Assembly: GCA_963556255.1 (NCBI GenBank)
Contig: OY744611.1
Coordinates: forward strand, 37,641,306 to 37,705,305
Source: Allolobophora icterica
Taxonomy: Eukaryota; Annelida; Clitellata; Crassiclitellata; Lumbricidae
Direction: 5' to 3'
DNA length: 64,000 nucleotides
The translations under genes and the position numbers were made by a program. This document shows, one piece after another, positions 46,101 to 58,800 of this stretch (its first letter is position 1; every line of letters starts with the position of its first letter). The notes under the pieces are model-generated. The model was not told the DNA's origin. It did not search any database and was given only the letters and a program-made list of their open reading frames with translations.

Positions 46101-46639
46101 ATAAGTAACCAGGGCAGAGGGCGCGAGCTTAAATGGTGACCATATACGAGATCGCGCTACCGCGCTTGCCGTAAATCGCCCCCAGCACTATTATATATGT
46201 CTATAATCAGATTGGCGAAGCCCCCTGGAAGCTCAACGCTTTTTGACATTTGTAAAGCAAATTTTAACATTTCTGTCAATTAAATTAATTTGTATCTCAG
46301 GATATAACAAATATGCCAGAACAAATTCTTGATATTGCGTCAAGTACCTTTGTACAAGGATCAGGGTCGCAGAAGTCACGCTCGGTAGCCATTCCAAAGA
46401 TGACTCTTTAGTGCATAGCCTCGGGACTGCCTTGAACCTATGCAGTATGCACTTAACCGACTTATGTACATAACAGAAGTTCACATATATATATACTGTG
46501 TAAAATTGGCTAAATGAATTGCTGCAGCTGTTGTCTGCTGTCTTTGACAAGGTATGGTCTTGTATGGCGGCCAATAAACTCCTTAACCCATCAAAGATTG
46601 AATATTTCCTACTTGGCACTCTACAGCAACTTAAAAATT
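43152..46639. other. 3' UTR and intergenic region
   Basis: After the TGA at 43149-43151 I see no further exon. AATAAA occurs at about 44908, 45694 and 45885 and ATTAAA at about 44291; any could be the polyadenylation signal. Apart from the MITE at 43542-43731, I see only unsupported short frames. Confidence 0.4.
43542..43731. mobile_element. hAT-like MITE, CANAGGCGTAATTT family (copy 3), 190 bp
   Basis: Left end CATAAGTGTATTTTGCGGGG (diverged) and right end AAAAGTTACGCCCCTG, flanked by the exact 8-bp duplication CTTGCAAG (43534-43541 and 43732-43739). Shares GTACCCCACTTTTTGGACTT and TTTTTGAACAATGCCAGTCA with the copy at 6670-6943. It lies in the likely 3' UTR or just downstream of the coiled-coil gene. 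Confidence 0.87.
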
Positions 46640-46679
46640 TGATCGGCTTAAGTCGTTGAAACTGCGCGAGTCAGTTTTT

Positions 46680-47105
46680 CAGCGGGCAGACTCTGCTCGT
46701 AACTTAGGCATTGTTTTCAATTCTACCATATGTCTCTCACTGGTCATGTAAATAGTATTTGTAAGTCGTCATATAAGTTCATTTGTGATATATGCAAAAT
46801 TAGGCGTTAGGGTCGGTTAGGGTCAGGGTAAGCGTCGTGAGGGTCGGTTAGGGCTTAGGGTTAGGGGTCAGTGTAGCCTATGTAATTGTGGGACTAAAAA
46901 GCTATAGTTGCGAGTGGAAGCTGGATTTTAAAATTCAGGGCTAGGGTTAGGTACCCCGATTGTACATGATCGCCCCCATGTCTGCAAGGACATCTCTGGC
47001 AAATGCATTGGTTTCCAGTTGCCTAGATTGAACTCGCTTCTCACTGGTATCAATAAGTCAAACATGCTGAAGCTGCAGAGTGCAGATCTCTGGCTAGAGC
47101 CATAA
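46680..47105 (+). mobile_element. Degraded L2/CR1-like reverse transcriptase fragment
   Basis: Two pieces in order on the plus strand. ADSARNLGIVFNST (about 46687-46728), with a frame shift into HVNSICKSSYKFICDICKIR, is followed by RLNSLLTGINKSNMLKLQSA (about 47020-47085). These match the family blocks V-R-N-L-G-V-x-F-D and R-L-D-Y-C-N-S-L-L-x-G. A telomere-motif-rich patch (46800-46960) separates them. Confidence 0.7.
46805..46960 (+). repeat. Degenerate TTAGGG/GGTTAG-rich patch
   Basis: GTTAGGGTCGGTTAGGGTCA, GGGTCGGTTAGGGCTTAGGG and TTAGGGGTCAG, then GGGCTAGGGTTAGGTACC near 46940. Most units are TTAGGG with one extra or changed base. It is interstitial, not a chromosome end. Confidence 0.7.
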
Positions 47106-47810
47106 CTAATACATCCAAATATAGTGCCTAACATTATTTCCGTAGTTTAAATTATTTAATTGAAAATCATTGAAAATAATGCCAACATTTATTATCACTT
47201 GCCTTTCTCTGTTCTTCTGAAACCGAAAGAAAAATAATCCTAGTCTGTTATTCGTCGATTTCATTTGCCCGCGACGACAGAATGATGTCGCCACGATCGT
47301 GACGTACACGTTATTTTCACGAGTAGAAACTATTCCTCTAATTCCTTGATTTATTATGCGCTTAGTAATGTCAAGTGAACCGCGTAGGCCTATGATCTGT
47401 GTTACTAGGTGCATCGAAGTGGCAAAACTCAAGCGACGGAGGAGTCATTTCAAACGGACGGCGGCTATGAAGACTTTGACCCGATAAGTTCATATAAAAT
47501 ACGTAGCCTACGCTGGTTGTTGTACGCTCGCTGCAGAAAAGCGAGTGCAGAGACACGAACGATTGGTGCCATTCACAGTATAAATAATTACATCTGCTTG
47601 TATAATTATACTCATCTACACTTGATCGGTGCGTACTTTGGCTGAAAAAGGAACGCGCCCAAAGTTTCAAGGTAGAGATTTGGAAGAGGTAACTAGTATA
47701 GTAGGCCTACTTGGGAGGTAAGTTTGCTTGTTAAATAGTAATCATGTCGTAATCGTAGGCCTAACGTTGAGATTGATGGCTATCAGCAATATGATGTTTT
47801 TCAACAGAGA

Positions 47811-47963
47811 ATACGGTGCGAGTCAAGAAGTTGGTCCGGCTCCGAACGTCACCAAACCTGACTTGCTGGTAGCCGGCACGAAAATGATTCAAACGCTCCT
47901 ATTCCCGACCTTGGGAAACGATGCTACGATTTTATACACATTTTTTTATTATTCTACTGACTT
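47811..47963 (+). repeat. Dispersed repeat shared with 24538-24690 (copy 2)
   Basis: GAGTCAAGAAGTTGGTCCGG, TTGCTGGTAGCCGGCACGAA, CTCCTATTCCCGACCTTGGG, ACGATTTTATACACATTTTT align in order with the first copy at about three quarters identity by eye. Confidence 0.7.
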
Positions 47964-48902
47964 CGACCCTTGCGCTACTAATTGCAACGTCGCTAAGCAT
48001 GTAATACTTGATGCCACGGGCGTTTCAAGTGTTGTTCTGCTGTATACCTCATACGGAAAGTCTGTCATAGAACCTAACTGCTTGGCATAGTAGTTAAGTT
48101 TTCCGGAGTTGTTTAGCTCCAGATGACTTTTTCGTTAATTTGCATTTATCTCAAAGACTCGTTCGGTGACTAGGTGCACAGCCTCGGAATCTGTCAGGCC
48201 TTGGCCAGTACTTAGAACGTTTGTTCGGCAATCACTGTCTCCTTAGCAGTTGATGTAAAGTAGTTTTAGCCGAAATTATGAAACGCCATAGTCGCATTTT
48301 TTGTTGTTAAGTACGGTAATCTACAGAAAGTGCCAATTTAGCTTATATGCAAGCTTTTGTATTGTGGGAGAGTGACGTACGGTAAACCAAAGGGCACACA
48401 GTGTTCTAGTCTTACCTGGGTGCATTTTATGGATTTGACCTGGCACCATTGTTAACGGAAAGTGACCCAATGATCACAAAGTCTTGGTCTTGAGTTTCAA
48501 AGTCTTGGTCTTGAAGTTTAAGGTCTTGACAACAAGACTGGTAGAAACTATTACTAAACATTACTCTCGTTCGTTGGACCCTTTAACTATTCATTGTGAG
48601 GATTTATATAGCGCCCCTCAAGGTATCTACAGAAGTATTGTTGTATGTATTTTAAAGAAATTTCAACCATACAGTGTGGAGTCATTTATACGCTTCGGGT
48701 TTACGTGGCATTCTGCTTAACACAAAGTCTTTTATGGCCCCTGAAAGCTATTACACGCCGTTTTTTTAATGTGCCATACAAGAACTGTAGTGTAGTGCTA
48801 AGTAACGTCTTTTTCGGCATCACTCTTTTTGTGCCTGGTCTGGTTTATAGGCTGCATCATAATCCATTCCCCCTATGATGACTTCATGTTAATAAGTCCA
48901 CA

Positions 48903-48985
48903 TTATATATATATATATATATGCATATATAATTATATATATATATATATGCATATATAATTATATATATAATATATATATATTA
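48903..48985. repeat. (AT)n microsatellite with a duplicated GCATATATAATT block
   Basis: TATATATATGCATATATAAT is repeated twice and then TATATAATATATATA. Confidence 0.9.
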
Positions 48986-49553
48986 GTTTTCTCAGTCTAC
49001 CAGGAATCAGACTAGTCCAGAATTGAGCAATTAAAATTAAGACAAGTCGGGGCTTATTACTTAGCAAATATGGTGGCGTGTAAGAGTCTGCTGTGTGGAT
49101 ACGGCTTCATTATTTCCAAGTAAACAAACAGCCATAATTATAAGTACTCTATCCTGTAACAAAAGTAAGTCAATATTAAGCTTGAATAAGCACTGGCTTG
49201 TGGTATGGAGTAAGGTTTGAGCTGTGCCTAAAGTCTGAAAAGCGTAGGCTTTAACCAATAACAGCTACAGTAATCAAATTCTTGTGGTCCGGCTGGTAGG
49301 CCTACTTTTGTAGGGTAGTCCTAAAACAGGATATGCTAATGAAGTTGCGGCTTGTCAGCTGTCGCACACAAAGCTATGTGTAGGTATTCTAACCAGAGTA
49401 ATTGTAATTGTAATTGAACATTTCTAAAGCACATACTTGTGTACTGTAAGCACCTTTGAACCTATCAGATCAGTAACCACGTTCAGTATTAATCCTAATG
49501 TTATGATTCTATTATTTTAATTAAAACAGGTCAGGTGTTTAAGTTTTAGCCTG

Positions 49554-49597
49554 AAACATTCCAGCTCCACATATACGTGTGTGGAGCTGGAATGTTT
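49554..49597 (+). other. Perfect-stem hairpin with UACG loop upstream of XDH
   Basis: AAACATTCCAGCTCCACATA (49554-49573) pairs with TGTGTGGAGCTGGAATGTTT (49578-49597) over 20 positions with a single T-G wobble. The loop is TACG, a UNCG-class tetraloop if transcribed on the plus strand. It lies 183 bases before the ATG of xanthine dehydrogenase, so it could be in the promoter or the 5' UTR. Confidence 0.9.
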
Positions 49598-49779
49598 TTA
49601 CACCATTTTGAAGTTTAACCCCAGTTAGACAGACTTGTTTTGGGTGAAAACGTAAGGCTGAAGTTCAGAGTTAGTAAGCTTACTAGTCTGCTTGTTGTAA
49701 CTCTGGTAGAAGCATCGATCTAGGAGGAGCTTCTGGAGATTGATACGCGGGACGTTCTGAGGAGTTCATTAAGCACACA

Positions 49780-52700
49780 ATGGATCAACTTATTTTGTTT
49801 GTGAATGGTAAAAAGGTAAGATTTACTTATGTCTTTGCCACAAGATGTTTGATTGTGTAGTGGTTAGAGTGCTGGACTGTCAATCGAGAAGTTGGGGTTC
49901 AAATCCCCGCAAGGGTAGAAATTTTGTTCGAAATTTCTGCTCCACCTGCACCCTCTAGCCAGTGCAGCTACAATGAGTACACTGACCGTACACTGTCGGT
50001 GGGAAGCTGAGAGGATGAGGAAGAGGACTGGCCACCCGCCCTTGTGTGCCTAGGCTAGAAAATGAAGTTGCTAGTACATCATACCCATGGCTGCCTCAGG
50101 GCTAGCTCTAGACTGCTCTTCTTCTTACCACAAGATGTGCTTACTGACAAGAAGGTCAATATATGTTGTCTACAAGCTTGACTTGCTAAAACTCCTATTA
50201 TTTCATATTTAACTTTATACCTAATTTAAGTCTTTGTGGTCAAAACAGGCTATACTTAGCATACCAATACACAGGCGTACATACATACTTATAATTTTAT
50301 GCATTGATGCATTCTGCTAAGGTAGTTTGCATGCTGGGCTTATCATAGATAAGCAGCTACATTGACCTCTGTTCAAGGCTGCTTTTTATGACTGGGAGTT
50401 GCCAAGGTCCGTTGGTTTGCACAAATGATTGATGGATGGAAGAAAGCAAGGAAAGAATACAAGTTCGAATGCAGGACAGAAGGGAGGATGAATGAATGGA
50501 CGGATAAACAATCAGAAGGTTAATGTTTACTATTGGTTTTGACCTATTGATCAATGTAGAGAGATCTGTGTATACGTAAGAAATTGGCCCAGTTAGTGTT
50601 TCCAAGAAAGGTTACGGAATGACTTGTCTGTGACATTCACTACAACTCTGAGTAACTTTCCAGGAACTATGACTACTGGCCTAGCTTCCTATTTTGTGTA
50701 CCCTTTGACAGGATTATTAAACTGTGGCTCTCTGTTTTAATACTTGTCCTGGTCACAGACATCTTGGCTCCACCACTATATTGTGCCCAGAAATAAATAA
50801 TCAGTTGCATGCATTTTAGTAGCCAATTTAAGCAGGTTTTTCATGGTTCAGCCACAGATATTTAGCTTTGTGTTGTTTGGTTTAAAGTCTGCTATTTAAG
50901 GTTGCTATTAGAAGAAGAAAAAGAAGAGCAGTCTCTTAAGCTAGCCGCAAGGTATCCATGGGTATGAAGTGTTGACGACTTCATTTTCTTAGACTCGGCA
51001 TTCGGGGTTGCCATTTCCTCTCCCTCATCGTCTCATCTTCCCACCAACAGTGTACAGTCAGTATATTCATTATTTCTGAGTTGGCTAAGGAGTGCAGGTG
51101 GATCAGAAATCTCGAACCAAATTATCTGCCCTGGTGGGGATTTGAACCCACGACCTATCGATTTGAGAGTCCAGCACACTAACCACTATACTAGCGAGCA
51201 CCCCCAAGTTTGCAATTAAGCACAGTTTAAAGTTAGTATTTAAATAGTTATTTAGTACTTAAGGTTAGTTAGTACTTAAAGCATTTATATAGAACGATAC
51301 AATTGTTCAAATATTGCATTTGAAAATACTTATTAAATAATTGCATGGTTGGATGCTTTAATTAGCTTAAGATAGTACTTAAATTTATAAGTTGTTAGAT
51401 AGATAAGAGTTATTAGTTCAGTATTTCATCAAGCAAGTGCCAGATATACTATTTCTTCACGTTGGTCGGTCTGTGCATATTTGTTTAGACCTGCAGTGCT
51501 GACATTCTAGATCCTTCTTGGCTCATTATACAGATGATATGTGGTGTGCTTGTTGTGACTTTGGCCTCTTAACCTATAGTCATAACGGACCAAATAGCCT
51601 GGCTATAGCAGACTTGATCTTAATAGGATGATCTCACTGACTTGGCTTTTGTGTGGTGCTGGGACAGTTAAGGGAGTTACATTATAGTTTATCGTTAAAT
51701 CATGCCAAAAATTGAACTGTAAAAATAATTCCACCAGAAAGCTTGAAACTGCGATGAATATAAGTGATAAAATTTGCTAAGCCGGATTTTCTCGATCCTA
51801 AATTTGAGGTTGAATGACTTAATTGCTGGAATTTGCCTTACACAGTCCTCCTAAGACAGATGCAGTCATGGTATAGGTTGTTGTGCAGCCAGCCTGATCC
51901 CACCTGCCTTCTGGTCCCCTAAGTTCAGACAGTAGGCCCTATAGTCAACTATCTGCACTCTCGTGTTGTCAATACATTACCCTCTGTGTTTTTACCGTTA
52001 AGTCGGTTAAGTTTTTCCCATGGTGGTTAAGCAGTGAGTAAATCTTAGACTTAGTGAATCTTAAGCTATGACAGATGGAATACTTGGAATACCTTCTCAG
52101 TTGTGGTTTATCCAGCAGTCGGTCTGAGGAACATCATTTACAGAATGATAACGTAGGTTCAAATATAGCATTTGAAAATACCGAGGACCCCGGGTATAGA
52201 AGGCGAAGGAAATACTTATTAAATAATTGCATATCAGAGGTCGTTGTCTGCCCTCTCTCTCCATATTTATATGCTTGTTTACTGAGTAAGGCCTATTTGG
52301 TCCATGATACCTTAAAGGACTGTCTGAAATCTATAATACTAATTAAGGTCTCCCAGTCTGTATCAGACCATCTCCGTTTTTTGGTTGACCTTCTGAACAA
52401 CATCATACACTTAAAGCGATACTAAGTAATTATATTCATTATATTTTGTTACTTTTTGTTGCATTACATGTTTTTGGACCATCAAAAAACAGTGGGTGGA
52501 CTCAGTAAAAGTGATATAACTTTTCTTTTGTTTTAAATATTTTCGTGAAATTTGGCTGTTATACGTAGATATGAATTACCTTTAAGCCAGTAAAACTTGA
52601 TTTGAAAATTCTTACTTTTGTCCGAAATATTAGCAAAAAATCTGTAGAGGGTTACTTTTTTGGCCCACCCTGTATATTACCCATAGCTTTGTGTTTGTCA

Positions 52701-55700
52701 TGTATTGAACATGTACGATTTATCAAAGCATTTATAAAGTATCTTTAAAGGTTCTTGAACGACGCTATATAAACACTTTCATGCATACCTATGATGATAA
52801 TGATGAGTCATCTGCTCGAAGGCAGGTCCACTGGCTTTATGCACCCAGGTATGAGATGAGTGAGGTGGTTTCCCGTTACCTCCCTCACATACAATTGTGG
52901 GTGAGCAACTTGTCCTAGGTTGCTGCGCAGTGGCTTTAAGTAGATTCGAACCTGCAACCTTCCGGTTACAAGGCACAGAACATACCGCTACACCACCACG
53001 TCCCACCGTATTAAATATGCACATCTGCTTAATTGTCAAATTTGGATTGCAGTGATAGCGTACTAAAATATCCATCACTGAAGAAAAATTAAGGAGAGTG
53101 CAGTTTAGGCTGCTTTGTATTATGTCCATATATATCTGCATGTTGTTCATCTCGGAGTTGTTATTATTGCTATTGTGGGGTGGTTCTTGCAGGTGGTCGT
53201 TCAGAATCCAGATCCAGAGATAACTCTGTTGCAGTTTATTCGAAACGAGCGTTAGTCTTTTCTTAATTTATTTTTACTGATGAATGAGTTGTTTACTACT
53301 AACGTAACATAAGATAAATGTAACATTGTTAAGGTGGGATGTATCTCTTAAGCTGTGTCTGCTTAGATCTGACAAACTCGATCAGCTCTTTATATGGGCG
53401 TCCAGAGGGGGGCGCAAGGGGGCATTTGCGCCTCCTGGATTTTATAAAAATAAAATCTTTTGATTATTATGATTATGACAACAGTCCCAATACGGTTTTC
53501 AAAGTGAAACAACGACTTAATTATATTGGTAACGTCCTTGATCATTATTTATTTTTAATTTTTTTTCTATGCAAATTTTTTCTCTGCAAAAACGTCATTT
53601 CCCCTCCCCCATAAAAATGTTTTGTCCCCCTAAAGTATTTTACACCCCCACCCCGAAAAAATTATGTTGACGCCCATGGCTGTTTAGAAAGACTTCTCAA
53701 TATCATAATAAGTACTAATACATAAAATAATAATAAACCTGATTCGCTACCATGAGTAACGATCTGCCCTGTAAGACCTTTGAACTTCTTATGTTGTTGG
53801 TTGATTTGCATCAATCACTAGAGATGCAAAGTCTGGGCTGATGGCAAGGCATTGCTTAGTGCATGTAAAAGATATACTGGGTTGTTTGCTACAACTCCAT
53901 CTGTGTAGTTTTCACTGATAACTGAAGAGCCTATTTACATATTTCTTCTGAGGGCAACAGGTGGCTTGATAGGATCTCTAGCGCGTAGTTTATAGCATCG
54001 CAGATTTGTATCAGTATTGGGATGCTGAGAAGGTTGTTGCAGTGGCTGAGTTTGCAACCCGGACAACAGTGGCTAAATATAAGGCCACAACTATAATGGG
54101 TCGCGGTTTATTTGACCCGACTATAATGATGCTGATGATTTTGTCAGCTGCTGTATCCTTTTGCATTTGAAATTCCAGACTCTTTCATCAAAGGTGGACT
54201 TGGTCTATTATTAATCAATAGTTTCTGTTGAATCCTGGTGCCAATGTCGTCATGTCTAGACTACTTTATTTCTCTTTAGTACCCATCTATGGCAATCCAA
54301 CATGTCTGTTATGTTATTAAAGCTCTGTCATTGAATTTGGATGTTGATGATGATGCTAATGCTGCTGATGTTCATGATGATATTTTGACTTTGTAACTAG
54401 CTCACATTTAACATTTGTCTTTGTAACTGAACTGTAGTACAACTCAAAGGAACGAAGCTGGGCTGTGGAGAGGGAGGTTGTGGAGCCTGTACTGTTATGG
54501 TCACTCGCTACGACTACAATGACAAAACGTTCAAGTATCCTTACTTCGACTGACACCTAACTGACATTTTTGCTGCCTGAAAGCAGGATTCCTTTTCTGT
54601 GGATTGAAACAACTTTATAGAAATGTCTGATAACAAAGTTTTACACTGTACATGTAACTGTAATCTGACATTAATAAAACGCCATTTTAAAAATAAACTC
54701 GTCAGTGGTGCTCCCGACCAGAACCAGTGAAGTCACTGTTGAATAATACATACTTCAGGTGCTTGAAAAACTGTGGAAGGGACAAATTGCAGCATTATTG
54801 AATGCCAGTGTCTAATTTATGCTGAAATCTTTCATAGTAAGTATACCTTCAGGGTAATGCATAGGGAATCAGTTGATGGTCTGTTGTGGGCAAAACTGCT
54901 TTCCAAATCAAAATCCCTTGTACAGAACCGTTTAAGATCGATTATGTTCTGAGACAGAAGACAACCCTCAGAAGCTAAGCAGTTTTGGGAAGATGAGATA
55001 TTAGTCTAGGGCTGAAGGGTACTTGCAGATAGGACAGAAACAGACAGAGAATTCCAGAACATGGAACTATTAATTTAAACATTGGACGGTAATACAATGC
55101 AGTGTATAACAGTGTAGTGTTATTGCAATGTAATGTTAATGTTAAGTAATAACAGTTCCATTACGTTAACCAGTAAATGTCTGCTTTACATTGCTTTGTA
55201 TTGCCTGACCCATTACTACTAATGTTCTCCATATCGTACTGTTTTTCAAAATTCGACTTAGTCCACGGATTATGATTGCGTAGACCTGCTGTGATGTCGT
55301 TCAAGCTGACCATTGTTGGATGCTTTCTTTCAGCCTGTGATAAGGAGATACTGAAGTTTCTAGATTAGATTAAATTAGCATCACATCATATTACTTCACA
55401 TTATATTCTGTTATATTCTTCCAATTAATTAAGATCTTGATAATTGTACTGCCGTGTTTCAGTGTAATCTTACTGCGTACCTGTCAGTTTTAATTAAAAG
55501 AGATTATTATTATTATTATTATTACTATTATTATTATTTTTTAAAAATGCCCCAAGGTACATATGATCCCTTGGGGACTTAAATATTAATTAAAATAAGC
55601 AAATCATCTGGAACGGCCTCTATTCCTCAGGATTCGAGAGAGGGAAAGTGCTGCGGAAAGCTACAGCGTTGAAGCGTTGGATTGTCAACGTCAGGCGTTG

Positions 55701-55734
55701 GAAGAGGTATGATGTTTCTCGTGCATCATCGGAG

Positions 55735-55816
<82 letters not shown>

Positions 55817-58800
55817 GATTGCATTTGACTTTCTGCTTACCACACCATTGGTTGCAAATCAGCTTACTTGTATTTTCCGATTGACGGGTTGTCCTCAGAC
55901 ATATGTCAGTCAATGCCTGTCTGGCTCCTCTGTGCTCGTTGCACGGTCTGGCAGTGACAACGGTTGAAGGACTTGGCAACGTAAAGAATGGCCTTCACCC
56001 AGTTCAGGTGAGCTTTACCTTTCCCTAAAGTTTCAGTACTGGAAGATGTCGTAATTACTTTTGCCTTTATAGACAAGTCTTATTGTGAAGTATTAATCAG
56101 AGAGAGTTGGAAGATCTTGCAAGATCTCAATAAATACCTGGTAGTTCTACTATATTGTATGATGCTTTTATATAACACTGTCTTGAGAATTTAACAATCA
56201 ATTATTTAAGCAAGTATTTAAGCAAGTATTTAAGCAAGTATTTATTATTGTCATACTTCCAAAGGAGTTTATGTAAATCAAACAATTTTTCACAATATTG
56301 AATCATGTTACCGTAAAGGTCATAATTTTATATGTACCATATTCAAGAAGTTTACCCTTTGCACACTGGGATAGAATGGAAAATGAGAAGTTGAGCGCCA
56401 TCTACCTGAAAGCAACGCTACTGGAGTAGATTCTGTTTTCAATGTTTCATTTCAAAATGAGCAATTTTTCCTGTTAGAATGCTATATAAACATGTTATTG
56501 CCCTACAAAGATTTTGACAAATTTTTTTTACATGCCTGAACAAATTATTTTGTGTTTTTGAACAATATTTGACAAGTAAATGATTTTCTGAATCAAACAA
56601 CTGATTTCAGGAGCGATTGGCCAAGTCTCATGGCTCGCAGTGTGGCTTCTGTACTCCTGGTATTGTTATGTCCATGTATGCCCTACTCTGCAATGATCCA
56701 CATCCGTCTGAATCATCGATGGAAAAAGCCTTTGAAGGTTAGCTGTATCTCTGAAATTATTCTACTGTCCACGCTTTTCAGTCATACGAAATACTGAGAA
56801 TTGACAGTCTTGTTATGTAATACCAGGTTTTTATCAGTTACCTACTGTGTGCTTTTAGTTGAGCTTTCTGACTCTGTCTCTTTCTCTGCCTGCCTGCCTG
56901 TTTGGCTGTCTGCTTGTCAGTTGTCTGTGTTTTTTACTTTTTGTATATGATTAGTGACTAGCGACTCAGTAACCGCGCATCAGATTCGCATTTCTGTGTG
57001 ACTTTGTGCACGTTAAAAATGTTCGTAATAAATAATAAATAAATAAATAAATAGTGTTGAAACTAATATCTTTGCAGATTATAGCAGATTGTTGTTCAGC
57101 TCTAAGGAAACTTGTCTCTGTTGCTCTGTTGTGTGCTGAAACTGCAGTTATTTCATAACAGGAGTGATAGTAGTGTCTGACTTTTTAAAGTTTTAAACAG
57201 ATATGGTATTTGTGATCACCTCTGTCATCTTTTTCTGTTGAATATGATAATAATTAATCATAATGTTGTTCCTCAAATCATATAATCTAAATCTAAATCG
57301 TTGCATTCATTTTTATACTAATCATTGTCATTTTGTTCATTTTCATCATCATTTTGTTCACTTTGCCATTTTGCTGTTGGTAAATCCAAGTCTTTCTGTT
57401 TGCAGGCAACCTGTGTAGATGCACTGGTTATCGGCCGATACTGGAGGGCTTCAGAACCTTTACTCAGGTGACTAGACACTTGGTTCTTCATATATTCACA
57501 TTTATAAACTCATTGGTGTTTTCCATCACAGACTACCCTGCTGATCTTCTAGAAAATATAAATTGTTGTTGCTCATTAGATCCACAGAATTAATTCTGTA
57601 AGTGAGCTAATATGACATTGGAGTTTGGAATGTGCTTCATAGATATAAGACAAGTAATGCCACAAAGCTTAGACATTGGAGTTTGGAATGTGCTTCATAT
57701 ATATAAGACAAGTAATGCCACAAAGCTTAGCATCCCTACTCTTTCACCTTATGCTGGTCATCTTCGAATTGGTGATGTATAGGTGTGTTAAGCTACTGTA
57801 ATTTTATGTGCGACTTGAACGTGTTTTGCAAGTATTTTATTGTTTAAACTTACATTTGTAGCCTGATTCAGAGAAGAGACAGAACGGCATATCTCAAAAT
57901 TGCTCCACGAACAATGCTCGGTGCAGTGGTGAACAGTGCACCAATGGAGGCAAATGTTGCAAACAAAATGGCCCTTTGGACAAACAACAAAATGCAAGTT
58001 TTCTATTATTGTTTTAAACAACGTTAGATAAATATATATTTACATTTATAAACTCATTGGTTTTTTCCATCACAAAGGTTCACCAGTCACTCTAATACAG
58101 AGTAAAACGGGGAGGCGACCTGACCGACGTCTCTGATGAGCGTAGACTCGGATCCGACCTGGGCTGGTGAGCCAAAGTCCTCCGTGCCCACCTTCTCGTG
58201 GTGCGGACCGTTAGTACCCTTCCTAGGAAGGGGAACGAACGGGCATGGCAGGCAAAACCAGGGGAAGGCAATGGCAAACCACCCCTGTTAACTTGCCAAG
58301 AGAATCGTCATGTGGTTATGCGATCTGATGGTCTGGAGAAGGAAATGATGCTGGCGTGTGGTGAGGGGAGGAGAAGACGGGGTCGCCCAAGGAGGAGATG
58401 TATGGATGAGATACAAGATGTAACTGGTATGAATTTGGCGGAATTAAGGGACTTGTCATCGAATAGGAAACAATGGAGAGTGTTCACCATGACGATCGCT
58501 AGAGCTCCACGAGCTGACAGCACAAGGTAACAAGGTAAAGATAAATAATATTTGTAACTGACATATGCAGACCTTGTTACTGTATACAACGCGTTTGGAG
58601 ATGTGGTGTCCTAGTGACTGAGGGAAGGCCACAGTAACTGGAAACAGATTATCATTTGTTGACCAGAGCTCAGGTTTTCCCTTGCTGACCAACTCAACTG
58701 TCTCTGTATTACATTGACTTCCCTGTGACATTAATAAAAATTTGATGGGAAAATCATCTATCATTTCTCATAAATCATCTATTATTTTCTCATGAATCAT

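Larger units (their letters stand above)
47121..49552. other. Intergenic; no supported gene
   Basis: Holds the dispersed repeat at 47811-47963, an AT microsatellite (about 48903-48985) and scattered short frames. Nothing I can assign. Confidence 0.4.

Noticed and set aside
46046..46215. Possible further hAT element starting CAGTGGTGGCGCCAGACC
   Set aside because: Left end looks right, but I could not find a matching right end or target duplication.
49853..49925. Functional tRNA gene
   Set aside because: Good A and B boxes, but no closing acceptor stem; followed by a SINE body that recurs elsewhere in the window.
52075..52425. 116-codon frame in XDH intron 1
   Set aside because: Part of it (about 52156-52231) recurs, with a deletion, at 51306-51350, so it is repeat-like; no splice or family support.
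52785..53010. Functional tRNA gene on the minus strand
   Set aside because: Canonical B box, but again part of a longer SINE with a shared-type body.
57998..58021. GT donor for XDH exon 7 at GTTTTC
   Set aside because: Would give phase 1 and a stop after joining exon 8; the GC donor four bases upstream keeps the known protein sequence.
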